64,000 nt of DNA from an uncultured Bacteroidota bacterium (GCA_902597545.1 CACJYD010000003.1:62001-126000); one strand, 5' to 3'. Positions 44,452-54,377 are shown, counted from the stretch's first letter. Notes: generated from the letters alone by a model not told the origin. Numbers and translations are program-made.

Positions 44452-46086
44452 TTAATTCGAATTTTCTGGAGGAACTCTTCCTTCATAACCTTCTTCAAAG
44501 TATAATCCTATCTCGTAAAGCAGTTGTTCATTGAATGATTTACCAATAAAAGTAATCCCCGCTGGTTCATTTGATTTTCTAATCCCTATAGGTATTGTTA
44601 AGCATGGATTATGGGCAACAGCAGCATAACCGGCGTGGTAGTTGTTTAATGATATAACTGCATCAAGGTTATATTTATCCATTGGAATATCGAAAAATTT
44701 GTTTCCCTCATTCATTAATCTAATTTTTAATTTATCAAATTCCTCTTTATTCATGGTATCATTAATAATTTTTCTGAAAATTCCTTGTCCATAAGGAGCT
44801 CTCACAACAGAGTCTTTATCGTTAAATTCAATTATGGATGAGATATCAGAAACTTCTAATTTTTCATTTCCATAAATAGATAAATAACTTTTTAAATCTT
44901 TTCTCATGTCTTCATCTAGAATTTTAACAAAATTTGATAGATTAACTCTAGGAGACTTTATTTCAATTGCAGTTATATTGTTTTCTTTAATATGGTCTAC
45001 CGCTTTTTTATACAATGAATCATTTTCATAAAAGTTTTTATAGTAGCCAAGTCGAACTTTTGAACTATCAAAATTCAAAACCTTTTCAATATCAATATCA
45101 AGACTTTCCTTTGAGTAAATGTCTTCCGAATCATACCCATTAATTGCATTGTATACAATTATATTATCAATAACACCTCTTGTCATTGGGCCCGCGGTAT
45201 CCAAAGTAGAGGAAATTGGTATAATCCCTGACCTACTAACATTACCAATTGTTGGTTTCATACCAACCAATGAGTTAGCTGAAGATGGTGAAAGTATTGA
45301 TCCAGATGTTTCTGAGCCGAGTGAAACTGAAGATAAATTTGAAGCTGTAGCTACTCCACTTCCAGAGCTTGAACCACCGGTATCAATAATTTTTCTTCCA
45401 TAAGGATTTAAGGTTTGACCACCAAGTGATGTGTAGCCATTTGGACAGCCTGAACAAAAATAATTTGCCCATTCACTCAGGTTTGTTTTTCCAAGAATTA
45501 TTGCTCCTTCACTTTTTAGTTTTTTTGTTATAAATGCATCTTCTGTATAATTATCCTTTAGACTGTAAGCTCCGGCAGTTGTTGGTAGCGATTCAAAACC
45601 TATATTATCTTTAAGTAATACAGGGATACCAAAAATTGAGTAAATGTCGTCATTACCCAATTTGTCTTTTTCCATTGCATCATTTAAAACATTTTTATTT
45701 AATGAGATAACAGAATTCAAAAAGGTTTCTTTGTTAAATTCTATTAAATATATTCTTGAGATGTAAAATAGAGATAGATCGTAATAACTAAATTTACCAT
45801 CTATGATTTGTTGTTGAATTTCAGGAATAGATTTTTCGATTATAAGGGGTTCAAGTTGATTATATTTTCTTTCTAAAAATAAATTAATTTCATTTTCATA
45901 TCCTTTAATTAGTTCGTTTTTATCAGTGCTAATGGATTGAATTCTTTTGTATTGAAGCTTCTTAATTTTTGAATTACTATTTTTCTCAATCTCTTGTATT
46001 TCATCATAAGGAATCCATAGTTTAATATTGGACTCACAACTACAAATAACTAATAGAGCTATCAAATATGTTATATATTTTTTCAT
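44452..46086 (-). CDS. Amidase signature family lipoprotein
   Basis: 544 residues with a lipoprotein signal ('LVICSC', lipid Cys about residue 17). The amidase signature Ser-cisSer-Lys triad is present: Lys in 'GIPVLLKDNIG' (about 161-171), and the glycine/serine-rich 'DTGGSSSGSGVATASN' and 'SLGSETSGSILSPSS' regions. Substrate cannot be told; possible targets are amides or peptides at the cell envelope. The N-terminal ~130 residues before the lysine segment are longer than in GatA. The start overlaps the murF stop by four bases (ATGA). Confidence 0.9.
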   Translation of the reverse strand: MKKYITYLIALLVICSCESNIKLWIPYDEIQEIEKNSNSKIKKLQYKRIQSISTDKNELIKGYENEINLFLERKYNQLEPLIIEKSIPEIQQQIIDGKFSYYDLSLFYISRIYLIEFNKETFLNSVISLNKNVLNDAMEKDKLGNDDIYSIFGIPVLLKDNIGFESLPTTAGAYSLKDNYTEDAFITKKLKSEGAIILGKTNLSEWANYFCSGCPNGYTSLGGQTLNPYGRKIIDTGGSSSGSGVATASNLSSVSLGSETSGSILSPSSANSLVGMKPTIGNVSRSGIIPISSTLDTAGPMTRGVIDNIIVYNAINGYDSEDIYSKESLDIDIEKVLNFDSSKVRLGYYKNFYENDSLYKKAVDHIKENNITAIEIKSPRVNLSNFVKILDEDMRKDLKSYLSIYGNEKLEVSDISSIIEFNDKDSVVRAPYGQGIFRKIINDTMNKEEFDKLKIRLMNEGNKFFDIPMDKYNLDAVISLNNYHAGYAAVAHNPCLTIPIGIRKSNEPAGITFIGKSFNEQLLYEIGLYFEEGYEGRVPPENSN

Positions 46087-47360
46087 TTTATTTTATTTTC
46101 GATTATTTCCTCCATTTTCATTCCTCTCGAGCCTTTTATTAGAACATATGATTCTAAAATATCATCAGAACTATTATAAAATTCTTCCTTCGTTCTGTAG
46201 AAATAGAATGATTCATTTGTAGATTTCACTTTAAAAAAATCTTCCCCAATAAAATAGCAGCTATCAATATTTTTACTTGACAATAATGTAATAATTTTTT
46301 TATGTTCATCAAGTGAGTTATTGCCTAGTTCAAACATGTCACCGAGAATTACAGCTTTTGAATTTTTGATTCTTGAAAATGACTCAATCGCATTGCTAAC
46401 ACTGGTTGGATTTGCGTTGTATGCATCTAAGATTATTTCTTTTCCATTCATCTTTAATACTTGGGATCTATTATTTTGTAACTCATATGAATTTAGGGCA
46501 TCTTGAATTTTAATTGAATCTATCCCAAAGTGAAGACCAATAGTAATCGCAGCACAAATATTTGAATAATTGTAATCACCGTAAATATTAGAATCATATT
46601 TAGTATCTCTATTTTTTATTGAGATTTTCTTACCAGAAATTAATTCAAACTTATAATCTCCATCATCCTCAGATGTAAATGAAATATTTTTATGATTTCG
46701 AAATTTTTTTTGTTGTTTGTCATCAAAATTTAATATCAGAGTTTTATTATTTTCAATAATCCAGTTATATAATTCTGTTTTAGCTTTTATAACACCTTCA
46801 ATATCAATAAATCCTTCTAAATGGGCCTTACCAAAATTTGTGATATATCCATAGTCAGGCAGTGTTATTTTAGTCAAAAAATCAATTTCACCGAAATTAT
46901 TTGCACCGAGCTCAATTACAGAATACTCTGTGTCATCTTCAATTTGTAATAAGCTGAGTGGAACACCAATATGATTGTTGTAATTCCCTTTTGTTGAAAT
47001 TGTTTTAAAATTTGAACTCAAAACACAGTCGATTAACTCTTTAGTTGTTGTTTTCCCATTACTTCCAGTCAACGCAATTACAATGGAGTTTGTTTTTGTT
47101 CTGTGAAAAGTTGCAAGTTTTTGTAAAGTTCCTAATGAATCTTTTACTCTTAAAATTTTACTATTATCAATATTTACAGAATCTGAATCAACAATTGCAT
47201 ATTTAGCACCTTTATTTAGTGCTTCTTCAACGAATTCATTACCGTCAAAATTATCTCCTTTGATTGCGAAAAACATTGATCCGTCTCTGATAGATCTAGA
47301 ATCAATGTCTACAATTGAACTACATTCTAAAAACTTATTATGTAAGTCTTTGATATCCAC
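46083..47360 (-). CDS. murF: UDP-N-acetylmuramoyl-tripeptide--D-alanyl-D-alanine ligase
   Basis: 425 residues starting with GTG at 47360; a stop codon lies two codons upstream, so no longer start is possible. Mur ligase features are 'FFAIKGDNFDGNEFVEEALNKGA' (N-terminal UDP-binding domain), the ATP loop 'ALTGSNGKTTTKELI' (about 93-107), 'KGNYNNHIGVPLSLL', 'IELGANNFGEI', 'ITNFGKAHLEGF' and 'DAYNANPTSV'. It adds D-Ala-D-Ala to the peptidoglycan precursor in the cytoplasm. Between gldJ (45 bases upstream) and the amidase gene in a leftward group. Confidence 0.96.
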   Translation of the reverse strand: MDIKDLHNKFLECSSIVDIDSRSIRDGSMFFAIKGDNFDGNEFVEEALNKGAKYAIVDSDSVNIDNSKILRVKDSLGTLQKLATFHRTKTNSIVIALTGSNGKTTTKELIDCVLSSNFKTISTKGNYNNHIGVPLSLLQIEDDTEYSVIELGANNFGEIDFLTKITLPDYGYITNFGKAHLEGFIDIEGVIKAKTELYNWIIENNKTLILNFDDKQQKKFRNHKNISFTSEDDGDYKFELISGKKISIKNRDTKYDSNIYGDYNYSNICAAITIGLHFGIDSIKIQDALNSYELQNNRSQVLKMNGKEIILDAYNANPTSVSNAIESFSRIKNSKAVILGDMFELGNNSLDEHKKIITLLSSKNIDSCYFIGEDFFKVKSTNESFYFYRTKEEFYNSSDDILESYVLIKGSRGMKMEEIIENKIK

Positions 47361-47405
47361 TATTTAAATATAAAGAGATTAGTTAAAAATAAAACTAGAA
47401 TATTT

Positions 47406-49004
47406 TTATCTTTTTTTAGGTTTAGTGGCATTTCTTGATTCACCAAGGTAAGACATTGCACATCTGAAGCCTATGTAGTTTGTAGTCATATATTCTGGAA
47501 AAAATCTTCTTTGTGCTGGATCTAAATAATATGATCTGTCTAGCCATGAACCACCTTTGTATACTCTAGAGTCATTACTAATTAAGGAAGATCTAAATTC
47601 GCTGGGATCAGATTGATTATCAGAGGGAGAACTATACATATCTTTATCTTGATCTTGACCCATGAAGAAGAACCTTGATGATTCAGAGTCACCATCATTA
47701 AAATCACGATTATCTGATTTTGAGTAATTTGTTCTTATAAGATCATCTGCATCCAGGCTTTCTTGAACTAATTCTCCAGGTAAACTTTTGAAATTGATTC
47801 TTCCGTTTGGAAGTCTTTCAATCTGATTAGCTAAGTTTTCAGAGTTAACTGCAGTAACTCTTCCATTTTCATCTATGACGGGTTTTGTATATAAATTACC
47901 TCTGAAATAATTAAAGTCATTTGCCTCCTCATCAATTATCGGTCTGTAAACATCAGCAACCCATTCCGCAACATTTCCACCCATTCCATATAATCCAAAA
48001 CTATTAGCTGGGTACGATCTTACTGAGGTCGTAATACCAGATCCAGTCTCGGACCAGCCTGCAATTCCTCCGTAGTCACCTTTACCAAGTTTATAATTTG
48101 CTAGCTGATCGCCTAGTGTTTTCTTTCTTTGTGATCTCGTGTATTCACCTTCCCATGGAAATTTCTTTTTTCCTCTATATAAATTAGCATTTCTAAGTTC
48201 ATCCATACCCAGAGCAGCATATTCCCATTCTGTTTCAGTTGGAAGTCTGTATGCAGGTAAAAGAATGCCATCTTCAATCCCAGCAAAATCATAAGCTTCT
48301 TCTCCTTCGACCTTAGCCTTTTCACCAATCAATTCATCAATATTGTCACCTAATGAATTCTCTGGATCTAAAAGATATCTACTAGTATTGAAGTTAAGTT
48401 TTGAGTTTGGGTTTAAAACGGAATCTCTTTGTAAAAATCCTTTTTCAGCCAAAATTCTAACATTAACTCTTTGTGTTCTCCATTTGGCATAATTAGTTGC
48501 TTGTTTCCAGCTTACTCCTACAACAGGATGATTTTGGAAAGCAGGATGTCTTAAATAATTATTAACCATATCTTCATTGAAACCTAGTGGATTTCTCCAG
48601 ACTAGAGTATCAGGTAGTGCAGCATTGTAAATGTCTTGCAGCTGTTCATCATTCCCATACATATTCTTAAGCCAAAACAAGTATTCAATATACATCGCAT
48701 TTGTAACTTCAGTTTCATCCATAAAAAAGGATCTAACGTATTGTTGAGTTGGTGTATTATTCCAGTCATGCATTACATTATCCTTAGTATTTCCTTTAAC
48801 AAATGTTCCACCTTGGATAAAAATCATACCCGGTGCATTAATTTGACCTTTGTATTTACTGTTTAGCTTAAAACCGCCGTCTGCGGAATTAATCTTCCAC
48901 CCAGTTGCCTGAGATACGTTTTTACCTGATTTATAACTATTCCTATTACAGGAGATTAAAAAGGTAATGGAAAATATTAGAAGATATAGAATGGTTTTTT
49001 TCAT
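47406..49004 (-). CDS. gldJ: Gliding motility lipoprotein GldJ
   Basis: 532 residues with a lipoprotein signal ('FLISC', lipid Cys19). GldJ-specific N-terminal text 'KNVSQATGWKINSADGGF' is followed by a formylglycine-generating-enzyme-like (SUMF1) fold: 'GMIFIQGGTFVKG', 'FFMDETEVTNAMYIEYL', 'HPVVGVSWKQATNYAKWRTQRV', 'YRLPTETEWEYAALG', 'SFGLYGMGGNVAEWVADVY' and 'RVYKGGSWLDRSYYLDPAQRRFF', ending 'IGFRCAMSYLG'. GldJ is needed for gliding and stabilises GldK in the type IX secretion ring. It lacks an adjacent porU, see findings. Confidence 0.95.
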   Translation of the reverse strand: MKKTILYLLIFSITFLISCNRNSYKSGKNVSQATGWKINSADGGFKLNSKYKGQINAPGMIFIQGGTFVKGNTKDNVMHDWNNTPTQQYVRSFFMDETEVTNAMYIEYLFWLKNMYGNDEQLQDIYNAALPDTLVWRNPLGFNEDMVNNYLRHPAFQNHPVVGVSWKQATNYAKWRTQRVNVRILAEKGFLQRDSVLNPNSKLNFNTSRYLLDPENSLGDNIDELIGEKAKVEGEEAYDFAGIEDGILLPAYRLPTETEWEYAALGMDELRNANLYRGKKKFPWEGEYTRSQRKKTLGDQLANYKLGKGDYGGIAGWSETGSGITTSVRSYPANSFGLYGMGGNVAEWVADVYRPIIDEEANDFNYFRGNLYTKPVIDENGRVTAVNSENLANQIERLPNGRINFKSLPGELVQESLDADDLIRTNYSKSDNRDFNDGDSESSRFFFMGQDQDKDMYSSPSDNQSDPSEFRSSLISNDSRVYKGGSWLDRSYYLDPAQRRFFPEYMTTNYIGFRCAMSYLGESRNATKPKKR

Positions 49005-49014
49005 AAATCGATTG

Positions 49015-49047
49015 TAAATATATGAAGATTAGTTATTCTTTTACAAA
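49015..49047 (-). promoter_or_regulatory. Candidate promoter of gldJ (TTTG-N21-TATATTTA)
   Basis: Minus-strand TTTG (49047-49044) and TATATTTA (49022-49015) are separated by 21 bases, two more than seen for tamL, and the last base of the -7 element is A instead of G. It ends ten bases before the gldJ ATG. Confidence 0.35.
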
Positions 49048-49171
49048 TAACAAATAAAATTACCAATCTATTATTTATTACAAACACAAATAAATAGTAA
49101 CAATAAATATGCCTAAAATTATGAATAATTAATTTCCATTATAATTATATTTATTAATATTACGCAGAATT

Positions 49172-50305
49172 ATGGTTCGATTAAATTATTCTATCATATT
49201 TATTTTATTTTCAATTTTTTCATCTTTTACTCAAGAGAGAAGAGTCATTACTACAGCTGTCCCTTTTTTAATGATAGCATCAGATGCTAGAGCAGCTGGT
49301 ATTGGTGAACAAGGTGTAGCAACATCCATGGACAATTTTTCTCAACACTGGAATCCATCAAAATATGTTTTTTCTGAATCTAGCTCAGGGATTGCGTTCA
49401 GTTACACACCATATTTAAGCAAGCTTGTTAATGATATATTTTTGGCAAATATTTCTTACTATAATAAAATAAATGAGAGATCTGCGTGGAGCGCAAGTTT
49501 AAAATATTTTAGTTTGGGAGATATTGATATTTTACAAAATCCACTTGATATTCCAATAATTGAAAATCCAAATGAATTTACAATTGATGCAGCATACTCA
49601 TTAAAACTCAATGAAAATTTTGCTCTTTCTGTTGGTGGAAGGTTCTTGCTTTCTGATGTAAAATTACAGACACTAGACTCTGAGACTGAGGCTGCTAGTT
49701 CGGTTGCTGTTGATATTTCTGGGTTTTTTGAATCCGATATTACTTCTTACAGGAACTACGATGGAATTTTAAGAGCAGGCTTTAATATCTCTAATATTGG
49801 ACCTAAGATGAAATATTCCAAACTAAATAATGGTACTGAAAGTTTTTTACCTACAAATCTACGTTTTGGAACTGGCTTTGAATTTATTTTTGATAGTAAT
49901 AATAGCTTTACAATATCAGTTGAATTAAATAAATTATTAGTTCCCTCACCCAGTGAAGAGGTATTTAATGTTGACGGTGATTTAGTAGCTTACAGACAGC
50001 CTGATGTTGGTTTTTTACAAGGAATATTTAATTCATTTAATGATGCGCCTGATGGATTCTCTGAGGAATTGAAAGAATTAACATACAGCCTGGGTTTAGA
50101 GTATTCGTTTAATAAATCATTTTTCTTGAGGTCAGGCTATTTTAGTGAACATGAGCTAAAAGGATCCCGAAAGTTTATCACAATCGGAACAGGGTTTAAT
50201 ACAGACAGGAATTTAAATATTGATTTATCATATTTGATTTCTACATCAGATGTTATCAGTCCTCTTGAAAATACACTAAGATTATCTTTAGGATTTAACT
50301 TTTAA
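49172..50305 (+). CDS. porV: Type IX secretion system outer-membrane protein PorV
   Basis: 377 residues with a signal peptide ending near 'FTQE' (about residue 21). Characteristic PorV segments are 'ITTAVPFLMIASDARAAGIGEQGVAT', 'SQHWNPSKYVF', 'GIAFSYTPYLSKLVNDIFLANISYY', 'SASLKYFSLGDI' and the FadL-like barrel ending in 'TLRLSLGFNF'. PorV escorts type IX substrates from SprA and, with PorU, forms the attachment complex. Divergent from gldJ with 167 bases between starts; pdhA follows after 81 bases. The usual neighbours porU and, as I recall, cdd are not here. Confidence 0.93.
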   Translation: MVRLNYSIIFILFSIFSSFTQERRVITTAVPFLMIASDARAAGIGEQGVATSMDNFSQHWNPSKYVFSESSSGIAFSYTPYLSKLVNDIFLANISYYNKINERSAWSASLKYFSLGDIDILQNPLDIPIIENPNEFTIDAAYSLKLNENFALSVGGRFLLSDVKLQTLDSETEAASSVAVDISGFFESDITSYRNYDGILRAGFNISNIGPKMKYSKLNNGTESFLPTNLRFGTGFEFIFDSNNSFTISVELNKLLVPSPSEEVFNVDGDLVAYRQPDVGFLQGIFNSFNDAPDGFSEELKELTYSLGLEYSFNKSFFLRSGYFSEHELKGSRKFITIGTGFNTDRNLNIDLSYLISTSDVISPLENTLRLSLGFNF

Positions 50306-50349
50306 TAACTGATTTAAAAACTCATCAATTCTTACTGTTTTTAGATACA

Positions 50350-50377
50350 ATTGTCTTAAAAATTTCAGTTATCTTTG
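50350..50377 (+). promoter_or_regulatory. Promoter of the pdh operon (ATTG-N16-TATCTTTG)
   Basis: TATCTTTG (50370-50377) is a full match to TAnnTTTG and lies nine bases before the pdhA ATG at 50387. ATTG at 50350-50353 is the nearest -33-like element, with a 16-base spacer, three shorter than for tamL. Confidence 0.5.
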
Positions 50378-50386
50378 CAGAGAATT

Positions 50387-51388
50387 ATGAATCCCATAAC
50401 AAAAGAAACTTATTTAAACTGGTATGAAGACATGCTTTTTTGGAGAAAGTTTGAAGATAAATTAGCAGCAGTATACATTCAGCAAAAGGTTCGGGGATTT
50501 CTGCACTTATATAACGGTCAAGAAGCTGTACTCGCAGGGGCTCTTCATGTTATGAATATGGATAAAGACAGAATGATAACTGCATACAGGAATCATGTGA
50601 TGCCTATTGGTATGGGAGTTGATCCAAAAAAAGTCATGGCAGAGCTGTATGGAAAAGCAACCGGGACATCAATGGGATTAGGTGGATCTATGCATATTTT
50701 TTCTAAAGAACATCGATTTCATGGTGGTCACGGGATAGTCGGAGGACAAATTCCGTTGGGAGCTGGAATGGCTTTTGGAGATAAATACTATGATAGAGGT
50801 GCTGTAACTCTTTGTTTTATGGGAGACGGGGCGGTTAGACAGGGATCTTTTCATGAAACTCTCAATCTAGCAATGTTATGGAGTCTTCCAGTAGTATTTG
50901 TTGTTGAAAATAATGGCTATGCAATGGGAACATCAGTAAAAAGAACATCCAATCATACTGATATTTGGAAACTTGGACTTGGATATGAGATGCCTTGTGG
51001 TCCAGTTGATGGAATGAATCCAGTTAAAGTTGCTGAAGCACTAGATGAAGCTATTGAAAGAGCGAGATCAAATAAAGGTCCAACTCTTCTAGAGATGAAA
51101 ACATATAGATACAGAGGTCACTCCATGTCTGATGCCCAAAAGTATAGAACTAAAGAGGAGGTTGAGGAGTATAGAAAAATTGATCCAATAACGCAGGTAA
51201 AGGAAATTATTATTCAAAACAATTATGCATCTCCAGATGAAATTCTAACAATAGATGCAAGAGTTAAACAAAAAGTTAATGAGTGTGAAAAGTTTGCTGA
51301 TGAATCACCATATCCTGAAAAAAATGTTATGTACGATTCCGTGTATGAACAACAAGATTATCCATTTCTAAAACATAAACCAGAATAA
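50387..51388 (+). CDS. pdhA: Pyruvate dehydrogenase E1 component, alpha subunit
   Basis: 333 residues from the ATG at 50387; a TTG twelve bases before lies in the promoter element. Thiamine diphosphate motif is 'GDGAVRQGSFHETLNLAMLW...VVENNGYAMGT' (about 149-186, G-D-G to N-N). 'RGFLHLYNGQEAV', 'AYRNHVMPI', 'GGSMHIFSKEHRFHGGHGIVGGQIPLG' and the phosphorylation-loop-like 'YRYRGHSMSDAQKYR' agree with E1-alpha of the branched E1 type. It needs a beta subunit, not found in the window. E2 begins at the next base after its stop. Confidence 0.95.
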   Translation: MNPITKETYLNWYEDMLFWRKFEDKLAAVYIQQKVRGFLHLYNGQEAVLAGALHVMNMDKDRMITAYRNHVMPIGMGVDPKKVMAELYGKATGTSMGLGGSMHIFSKEHRFHGGHGIVGGQIPLGAGMAFGDKYYDRGAVTLCFMGDGAVRQGSFHETLNLAMLWSLPVVFVVENNGYAMGTSVKRTSNHTDIWKLGLGYEMPCGPVDGMNPVKVAEALDEAIERARSNKGPTLLEMKTYRYRGHSMSDAQKYRTKEEVEEYRKIDPITQVKEIIIQNNYASPDEILTIDARVKQKVNECEKFADESPYPEKNVMYDSVYEQQDYPFLKHKPE

Positions 51389-53122
51389 ATGGCTGAAGTA
51401 ATAAAAATGCCAAGACTCAGTGATACCATGGAAGAAGGCGTGGTTGCACAATGGTTAAAAAAAGTTGGTGATAAAGTATCTGAGGGAGATATTTTAGCAG
51501 AAATTGAAACTGATAAGGCAACTATGGAGTTTGAATCATTTTATGATGGGACACTTTTACACATTGCTATCGATGAAGGAGTTGCTGCCAATGTTGACTC
51601 TCTTCTCTGTATAATTGGTGAAGAAGGTGAGGATATTTCTTCATTAATTTCAACCGATTCTAATGTTATTGAAGAAACTTCAAATTCCCAATTAGATTTG
51701 GTTGATCAAATAAATAAACAAGAACAAATAAATGAGGAAGTAATTTCAAATAAAGAAACAGAAGAATCTGCTTTATCTGATTCAGAGAATGATATACAGA
51801 ATGAAACTTTAGCAATCAGTGACGATGTTCATGTTGAATATATAAAGATGCCTAGGTTAAGTGACACTATGGAGGAGGGTACAATTTCATCATGGTTAAA
51901 AAATGTTGGTGATGATATTTCTGAGGGGGATATATTAGCTGAAATTGAAACCGATAAAGCTACAATGGAATTTGAATCATTTTACTCTGGAAAACTTGTT
52001 CACATAGGTGTTAGTGAAGGTGAAACTGTAAAAGTTGATGATTTAATTGCTATAATTTCAGAGGGCGATGTCGATGTGAAACAATTGTTGGGTGATTATG
52101 AAAATAATGATAATAGTACGCTGAAAAGTGATAAAAATCCTACAACTGACTCTAATGTACATGAAAATGATTCAATTGAAGTTTCAAATAATTTAGAAGC
52201 TCAAATTGAAGTTAACGCTTCAGATGCAAGAATAATTGCGTCACCCCTAGCAAAGAAGATTGCAGCTGAAAAGAATATTGATTTATCTACTGTTCAGGGA
52301 TCAGGTGATAATGGAAGAATTATAAAAAGTGATCTAGACAATGTTAAATCAAATGTTGTAGAAGAAAAACAAATTATAATTGAAGAAACGAGTAAGAAAA
52401 TTCAAACTGCGCCCACTGTAAAAAATCTTATTAAAGGGGAGGAGTCCTATGAGGATGTTAAAAATACTTCAATGAGAAATGCGATTGCAAAAAGATTAAG
52501 TCAATCTAAGTTTTCTGCTCCTCATTACTATCTATCTGTTGAGTTCAATATGGACAATGCTATCGCATTTCGAGAACAATATAATTCCATTCCTGATACC
52601 AAAATTTCATTTAATGATATAGTCATAAAAGCATGTGCAGCAGCATTGAAGAGACATCCTCAAGTTAACTCACAATGGTTGGAAGATTCAATTAGACTTA
52701 ACCATCATGTTCATATTGGTGTTGCAGTAGGAGTTGAAGATGGCCTTGTTGTTCCAGTAATTAAATTTGCAGACCAGGAGACTTTACATTCAATCAATAG
52801 TAAGGTAAGGGATTATGCTGTGAGAGCAAAATCAAAAAAATTGAGACCAGATGAGATTGAGGGAAGCACGTTTACTGTTTCAAATTTAGGAATGTTTGGA
52901 ATTCAAGAATTTACTTCAATAATTAATCATCCTAATTCTGCAATTTTATCAGTAGGAGCTATTAATAAGAAACCTGTTGTTATTAACGATAAAATTGTTG
53001 TTAGTAATACAATGAAGTTAACATTGGCTTGCGATCATAGATCGGTAGATGGTGTAACAGGTTCTTTGTTTTTAGAGACTTTGAAAGGATTCATTGAAAA
53101 TCCTGTAACTATACTAGTTTAA
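51389..53122 (+). CDS. pdhC: Pyruvate dehydrogenase E2 (dihydrolipoyllysine acetyltransferase)
   Basis: 577 residues. Two lipoyl domains (about 3-76 and 154-228), each with 'EIETDKATMEFE' and the lipoylated Lys. Acidic Glu/Asn-rich linkers follow, then a peripheral subunit-binding domain ('ASPLAKKIAAEKNIDLSTVQGSG', about 289-312) and the catalytic domain (about 350-577) with 'ACDHRSVDG' (catalytic His and Asp). It carries acetyl groups from E1 to CoA. The next gene overlaps its stop by one base. Genes for E1-beta and E3 must lie elsewhere. Confidence 0.96.
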   Translation: MAEVIKMPRLSDTMEEGVVAQWLKKVGDKVSEGDILAEIETDKATMEFESFYDGTLLHIAIDEGVAANVDSLLCIIGEEGEDISSLISTDSNVIEETSNSQLDLVDQINKQEQINEEVISNKETEESALSDSENDIQNETLAISDDVHVEYIKMPRLSDTMEEGTISSWLKNVGDDISEGDILAEIETDKATMEFESFYSGKLVHIGVSEGETVKVDDLIAIISEGDVDVKQLLGDYENNDNSTLKSDKNPTTDSNVHENDSIEVSNNLEAQIEVNASDARIIASPLAKKIAAEKNIDLSTVQGSGDNGRIIKSDLDNVKSNVVEEKQIIIEETSKKIQTAPTVKNLIKGEESYEDVKNTSMRNAIAKRLSQSKFSAPHYYLSVEFNMDNAIAFREQYNSIPDTKISFNDIVIKACAAALKRHPQVNSQWLEDSIRLNHHVHIGVAVGVEDGLVVPVIKFADQETLHSINSKVRDYAVRAKSKKLRPDEIEGSTFTVSNLGMFGIQEFTSIINHPNSAILSVGAINKKPVVINDKIVVSNTMKLTLACDHRSVDGVTGSLFLETLKGFIENPVTILV

Positions 53123-53796
53123 TGAAAAATATTATAATAACAGGAACAAGCTCAGGAATAGGACTTGAGTTAGTAAAAATATATTCTAAAAGTGGATATA
53201 AAGTGATTTCATTATCAAGATCTGATCTGCCTGCAAAAGGACTTGTTGGGGTTGAGCATATAAATTTTGATATATCAAAGAAAGAGAGTTTGGTTAACCT
53301 TATCAATTTGGTTAAAAATAAATACAAAAAGATTGATATTTTAATTAATAATGCTGGGAAACTTATTAATAAGTCATTCAAAGATTTAAGTAAAGATGAT
53401 TTGTATGATATTTATGATGTGAATGTTTTTGGTGTTATTTCATTAATTCAATCTTTACTACCATTTTTTAAAAAAGATTCTCATGTTGTAAATATTAGCA
53501 GTATAGGTGGAATTTCTGGAAGTTCTAAATTCCCTGGTTTAACCGCATACTCCTCAAGTAAAGGAGCATTAAATATTCTCACTGAGGTTTTGGCTGAAGA
53601 ATTTAAAGAGTCAGGCCCAAAATTTAATTCACTTTCATTAGGATCAGTTAATACTCCTATGCTAAATAAAGCTTTTCCAGGATATAAAGCTCAAGTTGAT
53701 CCAAATGAAATGGCTTCATTTATTTTTGATTTTGCAAATAATTCATCAAAAGTATTTAATGGAAAAGTTATTCCAGTTTCATCATCTAATCCATGA
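53122..53796 (+). CDS. Short-chain dehydrogenase/reductase (SDR)
   Basis: 224 residues, slightly short for classical SDR (about 250). The NAD(P) motif 'TGTSSGIG' (about 7-14), 'NNAG' (about 75-78), the catalytic Ser in 'NISSIGG' and the Tyr-x-x-x-Lys pair in 'AYSSSKGAL' are all present. Substrate unknown. It overlaps pdhC by one base (TAATG) and the next gene by four bases, so it is part of the same transcript; no metabolic link to pyruvate dehydrogenase is evident. Confidence 0.9.
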   Translation: MKNIIITGTSSGIGLELVKIYSKSGYKVISLSRSDLPAKGLVGVEHINFDISKKESLVNLINLVKNKYKKIDILINNAGKLINKSFKDLSKDDLYDIYDVNVFGVISLIQSLLPFFKKDSHVVNISSIGGISGSSKFPGLTAYSSSKGALNILTEVLAEEFKESGPKFNSLSLGSVNTPMLNKAFPGYKAQVDPNEMASFIFDFANNSSKVFNGKVIPVSSSNP

Positions 53797-54377
53797 ATGA
53801 TTTTATAGAAAAGGTACCTGAGATGGTTGTAGATTATGTTAAAGCTATAACTGAATATAAGAAATTAAATATCAAAGTTGTAAAACCTAGAAAAACTAAG
53901 CACGGAGATTTTCGAGAAAGAAATAGTAATTACACAATTACTATAAATGATACTAATAATAAGTACAGATTTTTAATGATATTGATTCATGAGATAGCAC
54001 ATTTCAATGTTTCAAAGAAAAATATTAAAGAGAAACCTCACGGATATTACTGGAAAAATGAATTCAAAAACTTAGCTGAACCAATTTTAAATAATAAAGT
54101 TTTTCCAATTGATCTCTTATTATTATTAAAAAATCATATGGTTAATCCAAAGTCATCATTTTCGTATGACACTGACCTTGTGAAGGAATTAAATAAATAT
54201 GACTCCAACTCAGATTTTACATATTTAGATGAAATTAAAGATGGTTTAAGATTTAAATATGAAAACAATAAAATTTATCAAAAAATTAAAAAAAGAAGAA
54301 AAAGGTATCTTTGTATAGACATGGAAGACAGAAGAAAATATTTATTTCTTCCACATGCTAAGGTTCAAGTTTTATGA
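53793..54377 (+). CDS. SprT-like zinc metalloprotease-fold protein
   Basis: 194 residues without signal peptide. Zinc-binding His66-Glu67-x-x-His70 in 'HEIAHF' with a third ligand probably in the 'HGYYWKNEF' segment (about 83-91), the SprT-like arrangement. The C-terminal part is Lys-rich, with 'KKRRKRYLCIDMEDRRKYLFLPHAKVQV'. It has no zinc-ribbon Cys cluster. SprT-like proteins include DNA-protein crosslink proteases of the Spartan type, but the role in bacteria is not established. Overlaps its neighbours by four bases on both sides. Confidence 0.82.
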   Translation: MNDFIEKVPEMVVDYVKAITEYKKLNIKVVKPRKTKHGDFRERNSNYTITINDTNNKYRFLMILIHEIAHFNVSKKNIKEKPHGYYWKNEFKNLAEPILNNKVFPIDLLLLLKNHMVNPKSSFSYDTDLVKELNKYDSNSDFTYLDEIKDGLRFKYENNKIYQKIKKRRKRYLCIDMEDRRKYLFLPHAKVQVL

